Part shown: piece after piece, positions 49,902 to 60,265 of the stretch
How positions within the stretch are numbered: the stretch's first letter is position 1
How the letters are laid out: each line of letters opens with the position of its first letter
Origin: Lantana camara
Lineage: Eukaryota; Streptophyta; Magnoliopsida; Lamiales; Verbenaceae
NCBI GenBank assembly: GCA_037501455.1
Contig: CM074862.1
Coordinates: 63,147,501-63,211,500, forward strand
Reading direction: 5' to 3'
DNA length: 64,000 nt
The notes under the pieces: generated by a model
What the model saw: only the letters and a program-made list of their open reading frames with translations
Database searches by the model: none
Told to the model about the DNA's origin: nothing
Program-made: the position numbers and the translations under genes

Positions 49902-50309
49902 TGTTATGAAATTAGTACTATATGCTATTATATTAAGATATTATATATAATATTAATCTAATGTATAATATGTTAATATTATATAATTATGAATTTTAAT
50001 GTGTAATCTAATTTATAAGTTTAATTTAATTTTATGAATTTCAATTAAATGAATGATATTTATTATTAGCCTAATTTTAATTCCATGAATTAATTTATTT
50101 GTAATATTAATTTGTTATATAATGTGTTATAATTCTTTGTTTAATTTTATGATTTAATTCAATATGTGTTATACGTGTTACAACCTTGAATGGCTTAAGT
50201 GTCGCATTCTCGCAACTCATATGCATGAATTACATACATTCGCATCGTCGTGCGTCTATTTGGTACATAATCGAGTCTAAGTCTCGGGTTTTGTGTTTGT
50301 TTGTTACAG
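48817..50309 (+). other. Putative LTR intron 1 (solo LTR 48054)
   Basis: Donor ATCAGAG/GTAAGATCC after a leader with many TTCTTC motifs; acceptor GTTTGTTTGTTACAG/AGG. It contains GC palindromes at 49500-49619 and AT repeats at about 49750 and 49863. Confidence 0.5.
49500..49619. repeat. GC palindrome quartet in solo LTR 48054
   Basis: CTCCCCGGCCGGGGAG (49500), TTCCCGAGAGGGGAG (about 49532), degenerate TCCCAGGCCGA (about 49575) and TTCCCCGGGCGGGGAA (49604). Spacing is about 32, 43 and 29 bp. Confidence 0.75.
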
Positions 50310-50394
50310 AGGAAGTTCCCAAGGAGGTTGTTGAGCCCGAGACCTAGTTGTTGGTGGTCGGCACGCACGTGTTTCTTTTGTTCTTGTGTATAAG

Positions 50395-51227
50395 GTGAGG
50401 TTTAGGTATTTTCTTTTAGTTAAATAACCTAAAACCCCTATATGCTCGTATTTCTAAGCCTGCATGCGATTATATATTATATATACTTAGATATGTGTTG
50501 AATATTTATGTTACGATCTTATAAATCACCTTTGGATTTTGAAATTAGTTATATGGGCATATGTAAGCTTGATTTTGAAAACCTCATGATATGATATGGT
50601 ATGTTAAGTTATGATATGATATGCTAGCGTGTTAAACCATGAAAGATTGGTATATGTATGATATGTCCCGTATGTTTGGGCCCCGGATCTATGAGTGAGG
50701 ACACCCCGGGACGGCGTCGGGCCGTCGGGATTATCACTCCTTAGCATAGTTCCATCCGAAGTGCTACGCGCGACCCCTGGGAGTTGGGAAGGCGTTCTCT
50801 TTGATGCTCGCGGTGTAATAGCCGGGAAAGACTCGTAGGGGGAGTACTACCCCTCGAGGTTATGTTATTTATGGATAGTTAGAGTTCACGTGGCTCTTCT
50901 ATCATGGAGTTTGGGGGGATTGTATATTTGACTTCGGTTTTTATGATTATGTATGAGAAGTAAGGTTGGAAGCTCGTTTCTCGCGCGAGCATTATGTTTA
51001 TGTTTGGAATTATGAAACGGGGAAAGAATTTATGAAACAGTTTGACTTAGTATACGTATATATATGTTTTGTTTTCTTTTGAAAACACTTTGGTATGCAA
51101 AACTTATTCCCGGTTCATGATTCCTGCCTTTAATAAGTGCTTTGCTCTATATATATTTATAGTGTGTGGGTGTGCGTTAACCCCCCCCTCACTCAGTCGT
51201 GGACTGACACCTCCCTTATCTTTTCAG
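50395..51227 (+). other. Putative LTR intron 2 (solo LTR 48054)
   Basis: Donor ATAAG/GTGAGGTTTAGG and acceptor CTTATCTTTTCAG/GTTTGG. The hairpin CAGTC-GTG-GACTG lies just before the acceptor tract. Confidence 0.5.
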
Positions 51228-52344
51228 GTTTGGTCTTTTTGAGCTCGAGCTAGTCGGAGAAGTGTGTCTTTCGAGTCACACTTCGTTGTTTAGGACGAGT
51301 TAGGTTGCATTCTGGTTGCACGTGCATATGTTTTGATACTTTTGGGATTATATGTATATATCCTACGGGTTATGTTTAGCGCTTTGGATTTATGACTTTA
51401 CCCCTCTTGTATATATTTGATCTACCCGACTTTTGATGCTAAATATGTAAAGTGCTTCCTCTTTTATATTGTTGAGTTTTGTTATTTGTTTCTTTTGTGC
51501 GCTCTGAGTCTGGTTTTAGCTCCGCCTAGCATAGTGGGTGTGTATGTCTCCCGTTCCCTATGATTTGGACTTGGATACGGATTTCCCATTTCGTACTCGG
51601 GTTCGGGTCTTAGTGCGGGGGATGTGGTATCCCATGTGCGGGGTGCTACACAAACACCCAAAACCCAAACCTAGTACTATTCATCATCTTTCCCAAATTG
51701 ACAAATAACACATATCCAAGGTTCGAAAGGGATATTAAATCGAAGCACGTAATGAAAGGGTCACAAATCTTACCTCGGGTCGTTGATCGGATGGTTGGAT
51801 TGCCGAAAGCTTGAGCTCAAAGCCATGGGTGCCAAAAGGGGAAAAGCTCTCTTCCTCTCTTCCTTGCGAAGGCTGGAACGTAGGAATGGGGGGAGAGAGA
51901 GGCTTGGCTCCTTTTTGAGCTGAAATGGGTTGGGTCGTACGGGTAGGGTCAAACGGTATCCGGTCCAAACGGACCGGATTTTAAAGCGGTTGGGTTATCA
52001 AATGGCTTTAGAAAATTAAAAGGTTAAATCCATTAAATCCGAATCATCGGAATGAACTCAATGATAGGGTCAGAATTCGAATTCGAATTCCCGAGCTCAA
52101 ATAGCCACGAAGGCTCAAACGTCCTAATTATAATTAGGTTCCTAAATTACAAATATTGGACAATTGAGTCCAAAACATTTAATTAAACTCTAAAGCACAC
52201 GTAATAAATTAAATTCACGTTGACATGTAAGCATGCTAATCACCTAATTCACATAAATTACAGAATTAAACTCACTCGTGACGCCGTACCTGGAATGCCC
52301 AAGAGGCGGGGTGTTACAACATTGCATTACATTCTTCCATAGTC

Positions 52345-52560
52345 AGCAGATAATCAGTCCAGGTAACTACATTCTTCTAAGGCATTTCATCGAACAAGTT
52401 GCGAGCACTTCTTACATTGTATTTCTTGAAATGTAATATCTCCAGCTCAAGATAACAATCATGCTTTTGCAAAAAACTCTAAGCTTCAATCCTCTCCACG
52501 ACATTGTAATTATTGAACATCATGAACCACCCCCAATATTCATCAAATCAAACCTCTTGT
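52345..52560 (-). pseudogene. Pentatricopeptide repeat (PPR) protein relic
   Basis: Read on the minus strand, one frame carries ARNLFDEMP then, after an in-frame TAG, KNVVTWTDYLL (52410-52340). This is a characteristic junction of PLS-class plant PPR repeats. Upstream in the same frame, NVVERIEA, a stop, then SFLQKHD and LELEIL resemble the preceding repeat. PPR proteins bind organellar RNA. Two stops and missing residues show it is dead. It is a fragment of host DNA between two solo LTR insertions; the rest of the gene is not seen. Confidence 0.6.
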
Positions 52561-52660
52561 AAATCACAACTTAATAAAGTTCTCCACCATTAGGATGCCT
52601 GGCAGCCCACTATTACCTTTACAAGTAGAAAGTTCACCCCCTATTGCTTTAGCTTTCACC

Positions 52661-54976
52661 GATCTGTGCATAGATGCTCCCATTTTTATTTTGTAACATC
52701 CCGCTCATTCGGTCGTACACGTACGTCGTTACGAGAGTGCTACGTGCGCATTTAAATTAGTTATTTATGCAATATGTGTTTATTATATTGTTTTTACGCT
52801 ATTCTTGAATTTAATATAATTATTTGTTAAGTGTTTTTAAATGACTTTTGTACGTTTACGTCCGTTTGCTTTTGAATTTGATCCGTATGTGCCCGTTTTT
52901 TATTCTGATTTTTGTGATAACTTACCATACATGTATTATATATGTTATGAATATGTTTATATGTTTGTTGCATGATTTTGAGTTCGTTTGATACGGTTCT
53001 TGAACCGTTTTATTTGTTAGGGACTTGAGGGCCTAATTCGTTTTAGCACGCCTTGGGTTCCGGATGGCGTAACTTGAGCTCGGGAATTCGGATTTGAATT
53101 CTGGAAGTGGTGCTAGATTTGTAATGAAAATTCAGCAGTTTTAAACCTAGCTTTGTAATTTTCTAAGCCCGTTTGACCCCCCGTGCGTAGATTTTCCACC
53201 TTTTACGGTTTTAGCCATAACTTATTCGTTTCTTAACCAAATGACTTAATTCTTGAGCCTAATTAACCTTAGTTAATCCCTCATTGTTTCTCCCTAACCC
53301 TCATTTTTGAAATCATCCTCAAGGAAGAGAGAGAAGCAGCTGATTGAGGAGAGAGAGTGAATATAGAGCGATTTCAAGCTCGTATCTTCTCCGATTCTTC
53401 TCCAATTCGAAAGGTATGAATATATTCTTGTTCTCCACTCTCTTATGCATCTTTTAAGCCATGGTATGTATGATTTCTTCAAGGTTTGAATATGATATTG
53501 GTATGAACATGAATAGTTAGGTTAAAGCTTTGATTTTGAATTCATGGCCTAAAGTCCAGCTTTTATGAACTTTAATGCATGATTCATGTTCCTTTGAGCC
53601 TATTTATCTAAATTCTTGCCCTCTTTTCCATGGAGTATGATTGTATGAATTTTCACCATTTTCTTGGCATGAAACGAGACTGATTTTTAGGGAGAATTGG
53701 AGCATGATCTTGGGTTCTTTTTCTTGCTTTTGTTGTGCATTTTTGTGCTTCTTTGTTGCCATCTTTTTCCTGCTGCTTTTACCTTGCTTTGAGCCTTGTT
53801 GGAGTTGCTGTTAGTGCGTGGAAATGGAGGAGAAAACAGGGGCTGGAGTGTAGCATTTCGTGACTGCAACTGCAACAGCGCCAAGGCTTTTCTTGGTCGC
53901 AGCCGCGACTGATTTTTCCCTCAATTTCGAGTTACTGCTGGAGCTGCTGGTGGTGGTCACGGTCGCGACTCATTTTGGGGCCAGTTTCGAGTTATTGCTT
54001 TGTTATGTTGTTTTGTCGCTTCATTTATGTTATGAATGACCCTTTTAGCTTGTTTATGATTAATTTATGTTATTAGCTTGTTATATATTATGTTATGTGC
54101 TTTAATATGAATTTATTACATGATTTTTGATGCTTTTATACGCTTATATGACAATATATGCTCTCCTACGTGCATGCATGACTTCGTACTTCGTTTATAT
54201 GCCTTGTTTGATATTTCTTTATGCTTTTTATGATATGTATGCATTGCTAACATGTTATATGATATGTTATGCTCATTATAAGAAATTTATGAATCCGTTT
54301 GACGTAAAATATGTGATCTATGGGTTAATATAAATTTGTATGGTTAAATGTCACGTTGTTGCATTTCATATGCATCATTTGCATTCATACATATTTGCCG
54401 AGCGTCTAATTGGTTCATTTTGAGTCTAAGTATGTCTTTTGTCTTTTTTTTTTGCTCAAAGGTTCGTTCCGAGGGTAACTAGGTGGTCCTTTAGGTGCAA
54501 CTTAGTTTGCTTCGTTCGGTTGGTTCGTCAAGGTGAGGTTTCTTTCTTTTAGTTAATACGACCTATAACCCTACGTGAATTTTGAAGCCCGCATGCGACT
54601 TAAGTATATATATGTATATGGATTCAAATTTGTAAATTTGTATGATTTATTTGGCCCGGGGTGGGCATGTTTGTATATCATGTATTTATTTGAAGTAGTT
54701 GTATTTTATATGTATGCTTTATGATCCTATTGCCGCATGTGTTATGATTTTTTTACACACTAAATTAGGGTCTATATCGTCTATCTTAGGTGTGATTTTG
54801 TTTGCCATCCGTTCACCGTAGCTTGATGCATGCGCGGAATCTCTATTTCGTTATACGTATCGGGTTATGGTATGGGGGATGCAGTGCTCTGCGCTCTAGG
54901 GTGCTACATATTTTCTCTTCATTGCCTATTTGAATTTGCTCCTGGGGAAAAAAATGGGAGCATCTATGCACAGATC
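52661..54976. repeat. Inverted repeat (hairpin) split by a solo LTR
   Basis: The arms at 52661-52684 and 54953-54976 are perfect 24-bp reverse complements (GATCTGTGCATAG... against ...CTATGCACAGATC). They extend with a few mismatches through an A/T run inward and about 9 bp outward. Without the solo LTR and one TATTT the loop is only about 40-50 nt, so the original locus would fold into a single hairpin of about 130 nt. It could be a microRNA-like precursor or a small foldback element. The arms do not match any plant miRNA that I recognise. Confidence 0.6.
52692..54908 (+). mobile_element. Solo LTR inserted in hairpin loop
   Basis: 2217 bp, TGTAACATCCCG to GGGTGCTACA, exact duplication TATTT (52687-52691 and 54909-54913). 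Promoter-side palindrome GAATTC-GGATTT-GAATTC (53084-53101); putative intron 1 from AAG/GTATGAA (53414) to TTTGCTCAAAG (54461); donor AAG/GTGAGGTTT (54533). The hairpin before the second acceptor is missing and the U5 side is shortened. Palindromic repeats GTCGCAGCCGCGACT (53896) and GTCACGGTCGCGACT (53956), plus a degenerate copy near 53860, occupy intron 1. Confidence 0.9.
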
Positions 54977-55204
54977 AGTGAGAGCGAAAAAACACATAAA
55001 TGATCTACCATAAGAGATCTATAGAAGTGGGGATTTGGTGGTGAATATAAAGGACACCGCAGAGTTCAACCAGTTTGCAAAAAGAGTCCCCATCGCCGAA
55101 TACCATGTACACATCGTCCACACCCTATTCAAATATGGTTGTCAACAGCTTCTATGAATGAACTAAAGATTTTTTACTTAGTAATTGTTCACTTTCTTCA
55201 TGAT
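54977..55204. other. Host segment, no recognised gene
   Basis: A 47-codon plus-strand open stretch (about 55011-55157) has protein-like composition but no domain that I recognise. Nothing else is seen. Confidence 0.3.
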
Positions 55205-55675
55205 ACATTTTATAGAGTCACGCCTCGAATATTTGGAATTAAAAGCTGGGTTTGTAGAGTCACGCCTTGAATATTTGGAATTAAAAGCTGGGTTTGTAGA
55301 GTCACGCCTTATTTGGAATTAAAGCTGGGTTTGTAGAGTCACGCCCTGACTATTTGGAATTAAAAGCTGGGTTTATAGAGTCAAGCCCAAAATATTTGGA
55401 ATTAAAAGCTGGATTTTTAGAGTTATGCCCTGACTATTTGGAATTAAAAGCTAGGTTTGTAGAGTCATGCCCGGACTATTTGGAATTAAAAGCTGGATTT
55501 GTAGAGTCACGCTCACGCCCTGACTATTTGGAATTAAAATTTGGGTTTGTAGAGTCACGCCCTGGATAATTGGAATTAAAAGCTGGGTTTGTAGAATCAC
55601 GCCCTAGATATTTGGAAATAAAAGCTGGGTTTGTAGAGTCACGCCCAGAATATTTGGAATTAAAAGACTAACTAC
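55205..55675 (+). repeat. 42-bp minisatellite, array B
   Basis: About eleven units of TATTTGGAATTAAAAGCTGG + GTTTGTAGAGTCACGCCCTGAC. The unit is usually 41-43 bp. Where it is exactly 42 bp the plus frame stays open (55354-55569, 71 codons) and repeats a 14-residue YLELKAGFVESCPD unit five times. Indels elsewhere close the frame. Confidence 0.9.
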
Positions 55676-55740
55676 AGATTATTTTGAGTCTCCAACTAGA
55701 AATGAACGTACCACTAAGTCTGTATTTATTGTTTACAAAA

Positions 55741-55968
55741 GTTACCATCATATTTCAATAAAACTCAAGAATAATTAGAAGGACTTCATGATTACATTTT
55801 ATGGACACCTACATATGTTACCATCATAATTCAGTAACACTCAAGAATAATTAGAAGGACTTCATGATTACATATTGTGGACACCTACATATGTTACCAT
55901 CATAATTCAATAACACTCAAGAATAATTGGAAGGACTTCATGATTATACGTTTGTGGACACTTACATG
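55741..55968. repeat. 76-bp tandem repeat, three copies
   Basis: Units start at GTTACCATCATA (55741, 55817, 55893), each including AACTCAAGAATAATT and GGACTTCATGATTACA. Well conserved between copies. Confidence 0.88.
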
Positions 55969-56079
55969 TTTCTGTAATGTTAATGCATTATAATGGTGCA
56001 ATGATATCACGCCTCCCCTATCTCCCTGAGTCGTGCAATGATATCTCAAATGGAACATACGCGCATGGTTGAAACACCG

Positions 56080-58917
56080 ACGGCCCTAACCGTCCCGAGG
56101 GACCCATTACCCGTAGCTCCTCAGATCCTCAACAGAACAGAACAGAACAGAACAGATACCATATATCATGGCTAATTCGCTACAGAATCATAACATAACC
56201 GAATTTTCCAAAATAGCTTACATATGGCTAAAAAACTCATTTTTATATATCCCCACGCTGTGGAATTTAAGCCACGAAGGCTCCCACCCAAGCAGGACAC
56301 ACGCAAATGTCATAAACATATCATATCCAACACATACGTATTTATAATAAGGTATACTCGCATACAAAGGTAGAAATTAGTATATAAAGGTCATAGGTCT
56401 CATAACTATACAAAATCCTAAACCTCACCTGAGAAACGACGAGACACAAGAACTGAGAAGGCGAATACAAACTTGAGGGTTATCTCGGTCATGGAGATCA
56501 CTGACAAAAAGAAACACGAAATACTCATGAGACAGGACTCCGACATGAACTACAGCGACGCACGACAAAGCCCTTGAATGATATGGAATGATATGACAAG
56601 TTCACAGGAATTACAAGAATGACATGAAAGTGATCATGTGTACAATTAATATCTCGCATTTCAATTAAACATACAATTCAATTATCACATAGGTGATGTA
56701 GCATCTAACTTATCGAAACATTCAAGTCACTAACTGGTTCTATTAAAGACAGTTAATCATAAGACTGCAAGTTGGAATCCAAAACAAAACCAACCATTAA
56801 TATTTCAACAACCCTTAATTTCATAATCCAATATTTCAACAACCCTTAATTTCATAATCCAAGAATCCTATTTAAAACATAAATCATTTAGAAATATTAA
56901 GCTATACCATCCCAATTAATGCAGTTACTTAGAGGTACCGATTTCAAGTCTAATTAAATGTGCTATAATTCACATTAAGTTTAAGGTTCAAGAATTCATA
57001 TCATGGCAATTTCATTATTAATCCAAAAATCTCAGTTATAACATTCGTGTTTAGGAGATTTGCACCAATAACTTATCAAGCATATATTCATCTAATTGTT
57101 AACTTACATACTACAATTGAACTTTACCATTATAGAATTCGACACCACAAGTCTCCAATCAAACAACCTGTTTAATTATCAAATTACAATTAGCTAACTA
57201 AGCTAGCTTCCACTCAATACAACTTAGATTATCAGGATAAATCCCAAATTAAATGCCAAGCCCTTCTTACTCTCATACACTAATGAATGTAAAGAGTAAT
57301 TGCGTAGATAATCTAACATCAGAGATTTAACCTATATGCATCAGAGATTTAAGTATCACATGTTATCAGCAACATTCAATCACTTATGAGTAATAACAAT
57401 ATCATTACTAACCCTACAAGGCAAATTACACATTCTCGATCCCCAGGAATCCTAATTCTTATACATGCATAATTATACATCATAAATACAACAAGCTATC
57501 AACTGATTATTTAAATATAAATACAAATTCATTCAACAACAATTCCATATGATCAGTATTTCATAACTTTAACAACATACAATTACCACTTCACTCACAC
57601 AAAACCAAAACAAATGCTGATTAATCAAGAGTTACATTGAACATTCATACATAAATCTAGTTATAAATTATACAGAATTGCATAAAGTATGAAATTGGAA
57701 AGAGGTTGAATTACAATTAAAAGAGAGTCAGCGGTTAGAGGCGATGGAGATGGTGGCTGGACTGATGTTGTTGGCACCAGGTGGTGTTGGCGGCGAAGCT
57801 ATCCGAAGAAAGAGATTTGCCCGCTGCTGAAGGGGGTGGCGCTGGTACTCGACTGCTGCTGGGTTATTCCCCTGTTTCTGAAGAGGTGAAGGCGCAGAAT
57901 CAGAAAAAGCGATGGCGAAGGGTGAATGGTGGCGGAGGGTGGCGCGAGAGGCGCCAAATCTGGCATGGTGATGTGAGATGGAGGAGAAGAGAGGGTGGTG
58001 GTTCGACAGTGGCTGTCTGGTGGTGGTTGGGTGGTGCTGCGAGTTCCGCCTCCTTTCCAGAGCTGGGCATGAAAGGGAGAGACGGCCGGGTTGTTGTTGA
58101 TTTTTGGCCGAGATCCACAAGGCAGTTGGTGCAAGGAGAAGGCGGTGGCACCGGGGTGTCGCTGGAGAACTGCCGCGCCCGCTGCTACTTGAGGAAGGAA
58201 TGGGGAAGAGTGAAAATGGCAGCAGAAGGGAAATAGAATAGGGTCTTTGGATGGTGGTGGCGCTGTGTCGCCGTCAATGGTGGCGGAGATGGCGAAGGAT
58301 GTGCCGCTGCTGCAGCTCGTGGGAGAGAAGGGAAGAAGGGAAGAAAATGAAATAGCAGCTAGGGTTTCTCTCTGTATGAGGAGACCCATTTCTCCGAAAT
58401 TGCACATAAGTCCCTCGAGAGTTTAGGTCAAGCGATGAAGTCCTTAGATTTAAGTATGATTTAACTCAAGTCCAATTAGAGATTCGATAATTATAAAAGC
58501 ACCCCCAGAATTAAAGATAAGGTCCAAATAAGCCCAAATTCAAAATCAATAAGAGTCCCAAACGATTAGGCAAAGTTCAATCAAGTCCTTAACTTTATAA
58601 AAACTATAAATTAACAACATAATTATAAAATAAAGTGCAATTAGGTCCTAAACCGAATTCAATTAAGCCCACAAGTTACATGGATTGACATTTAAAGGTA
58701 CTTAAATTAATTTAAATACGATTGTCTCATAATTATAGTTAATTTATGAAATTAAAGAGGGGTTAAACATAAAATTAATGCGTAAAACACAATCGAGATA
58801 CATCATTCACATAGTTAAATATAATTAAGCACTTTAAACATAATTAAACATATAACACTGAGCCTAAGCTCACTCGTGACGTCATACCGGATCTGTCTTG
58901 AAAATACGGGGTGTTAA
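56080..58917 (-). mobile_element. Truncated LTR, minus orientation
   Basis: Its right end GGGGTGTTAAAA corresponds to an LTR start on the minus strand. The intron 1 acceptor TTTGTCAG/TGATCTCC (56512-56511) and intron 2 donor CTCAG/GTGAGGTTT (56428) match LARD2. The terminal block with CGAACGG and CCCCGCAC is missing on the left, so it is truncated; the exact left border (55975-56080) is unclear. (AGAAC)n near 56134 and a duplicated 31-bp unit at about 56797-56862 lie inside. The GC-rich part 57728-58400 is the leader; its frames (up to 202 codons) look compositional. Confidence 0.6.
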
Positions 58918-60147
58918 AATGCCCCCACCCGTACCGGAACATGAGGAGAGTGGCGTCTCAACCCCCGCACTGAAGCACCTCTCAAGTAATGGTGTGAGCC
59001 ATCACTCAAGAAATACTTCAGCGAACGGCTGTCTATCTCAGAACTATACTTGTACAACGATGTGGCTATACAGCAGAAAATCAGAGTATTTTAAAACTTT
59101 TCAAAACATGTGTGTGATGGCATGTAACAAGCAAGAACATATTGACCGTGTAAGAGAGACTCGGCATATCAGAACATATATCATATTCACATATCGATAC
59201 CAATATAACAGAGTTCAAGGTATCGGTAGCAGAGTAGCAGAAAGAGTATAATGAAGATACTCAAGTATTCAGCAACGTAAAGTGATGCAACCATAAAACA
59301 TATACAGGACACAAAAGGAAGCAATACTAAGTCCTGAATGGAACAAAAGTGACAACCTAGAGCTTCAAGATACCTCTAGACTACGGCTACAAGACCTGAA
59401 ACCATAAGGCAAGAAAACTGGAGAGGTATTAGTCAAAAGGACTAAGTGTGGGAATACTTTAAAGAAAGTACTGATTGATAATGAACTTGAAGTAAAGTTC
59501 AGAACTGTTAATGAAATACTTTAAAGAAGAACTTGAAACAAGTTCGATTGATAAAACCCTTTGAACGCAATACTGTAAAAGAATGCACGTTTTAAAACAC
59601 TTTCATGAATGCTATCACATGCGCACACATATGCTGTAGATGGTTCATAGCTCTTTCATAAAACGGGATAAGGGTAAAGTGGATTTTTCCAAATATGAAC
59701 CATCCTTTATGAAACAGAATTTTACCCGTAAGCTAGGCTCCTCCAACCTTACTCCAGAAAACATAATGAAGTAGAGTATCGGACCATGATCAACAATAGC
59801 TCCACACATAGTAGAGTATCGGACCAAGGTCAACAAAACCCCACTAACACATACAAACATGCACCATCCTCCACCAGTTGTCACTTCGGGTAGCTAGCCC
59901 TAGGCGACCTTTAAACATGTAATGGGAATAGATTTACGGTCCATTGCCAGACAGATTATCCTGACTTAACAAACCTCCTATTAAAAGTCGGTGTCAATTG
60001 TCTAATTGTGGCGGCCGGTATTAGTGACGTCGTTGGTGCACACCTCCCGAACATCACCTCTACACATAACCGCCGGGCCCAAACTATAAACTGTATGCTT
60101 GCATTTCACAATTAGCAGTGACTAGAGTACCACTCTGGGTGCTAACT

Positions 60148-60265
60148 ATTAACATGTGAAGCTGTAACTGTAACATGTGATGCTGTCTGTAAAACATGTG
60201 ATGTTGTCTTGTAAAACATGTGATGCTATCTTGTAAAACATGTGAACATGTGAAACTGTACTTTG
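60148..60265. repeat. ACATGTGATGCTGTCT tandem repeats
   Basis: Four to five units of about 30 bp (TAAAACATGTGATGCTGTCT) in the putative intron 2 of the LTR at 58920. Confidence 0.75.

Larger units (their letters stand above)
48054..51650 (+). mobile_element. Solo LTR, plus orientation
   Basis: 3597 bp, TGTGACACCCCG to GGGGTGCTACA, exact duplication CAAAC (48049-48053 and 51651-51655). It shows the shared layout most clearly: promoter-side palindrome (48489-48508), leader, intron 1 (48817-50309), short exon, intron 2 (50395-51227), terminal block with TCTCCCGTTCCC and GGGGGATGTGG. Frames such as 49318-49815 lie in the putative intron. Confidence 0.92.
42250..52318 (-). mobile_element. Outer solo LTR carrying two nested solo LTRs
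   Basis: TGTAGCACCACG to GGGGTGTTACA with exact duplication ACATT (42245-42249 and 52319-52323). Three segments (42250-42383, 46183-48053, 51656-52318) sum to about 2.67 kb. The terminal block (CCCCCGCACTACG, CGAACGGGAGAC) at the left shows minus orientation. It has an intron 1 acceptor TTTTGTCTTCAG/TTGG near 47145, an intron 2 donor near 47046, hairpin CAGTC...GACT near 46535-46553, degenerate AAACGGGC repeats at 47834 and 47870, and a promoter-side palindrome GAATTCGAATTCGAATTC (52073-52090). Confidence 0.88.

Noticed and set aside
55011..55157. 47-codon plus-strand stretch with protein-like composition (EFNQFAKRVPIAEYHVHIVH)
   Set aside because: Short, no ATG at a sensible place and no family that I recognise; could be a relic exon but not supportable.
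57728..58407. Several overlapping frames up to 202 codons
   Set aside because: GC-rich stretch opens frames on both strands at once; low-complexity Ser/Pro or Gly/Trp composition, no domain.
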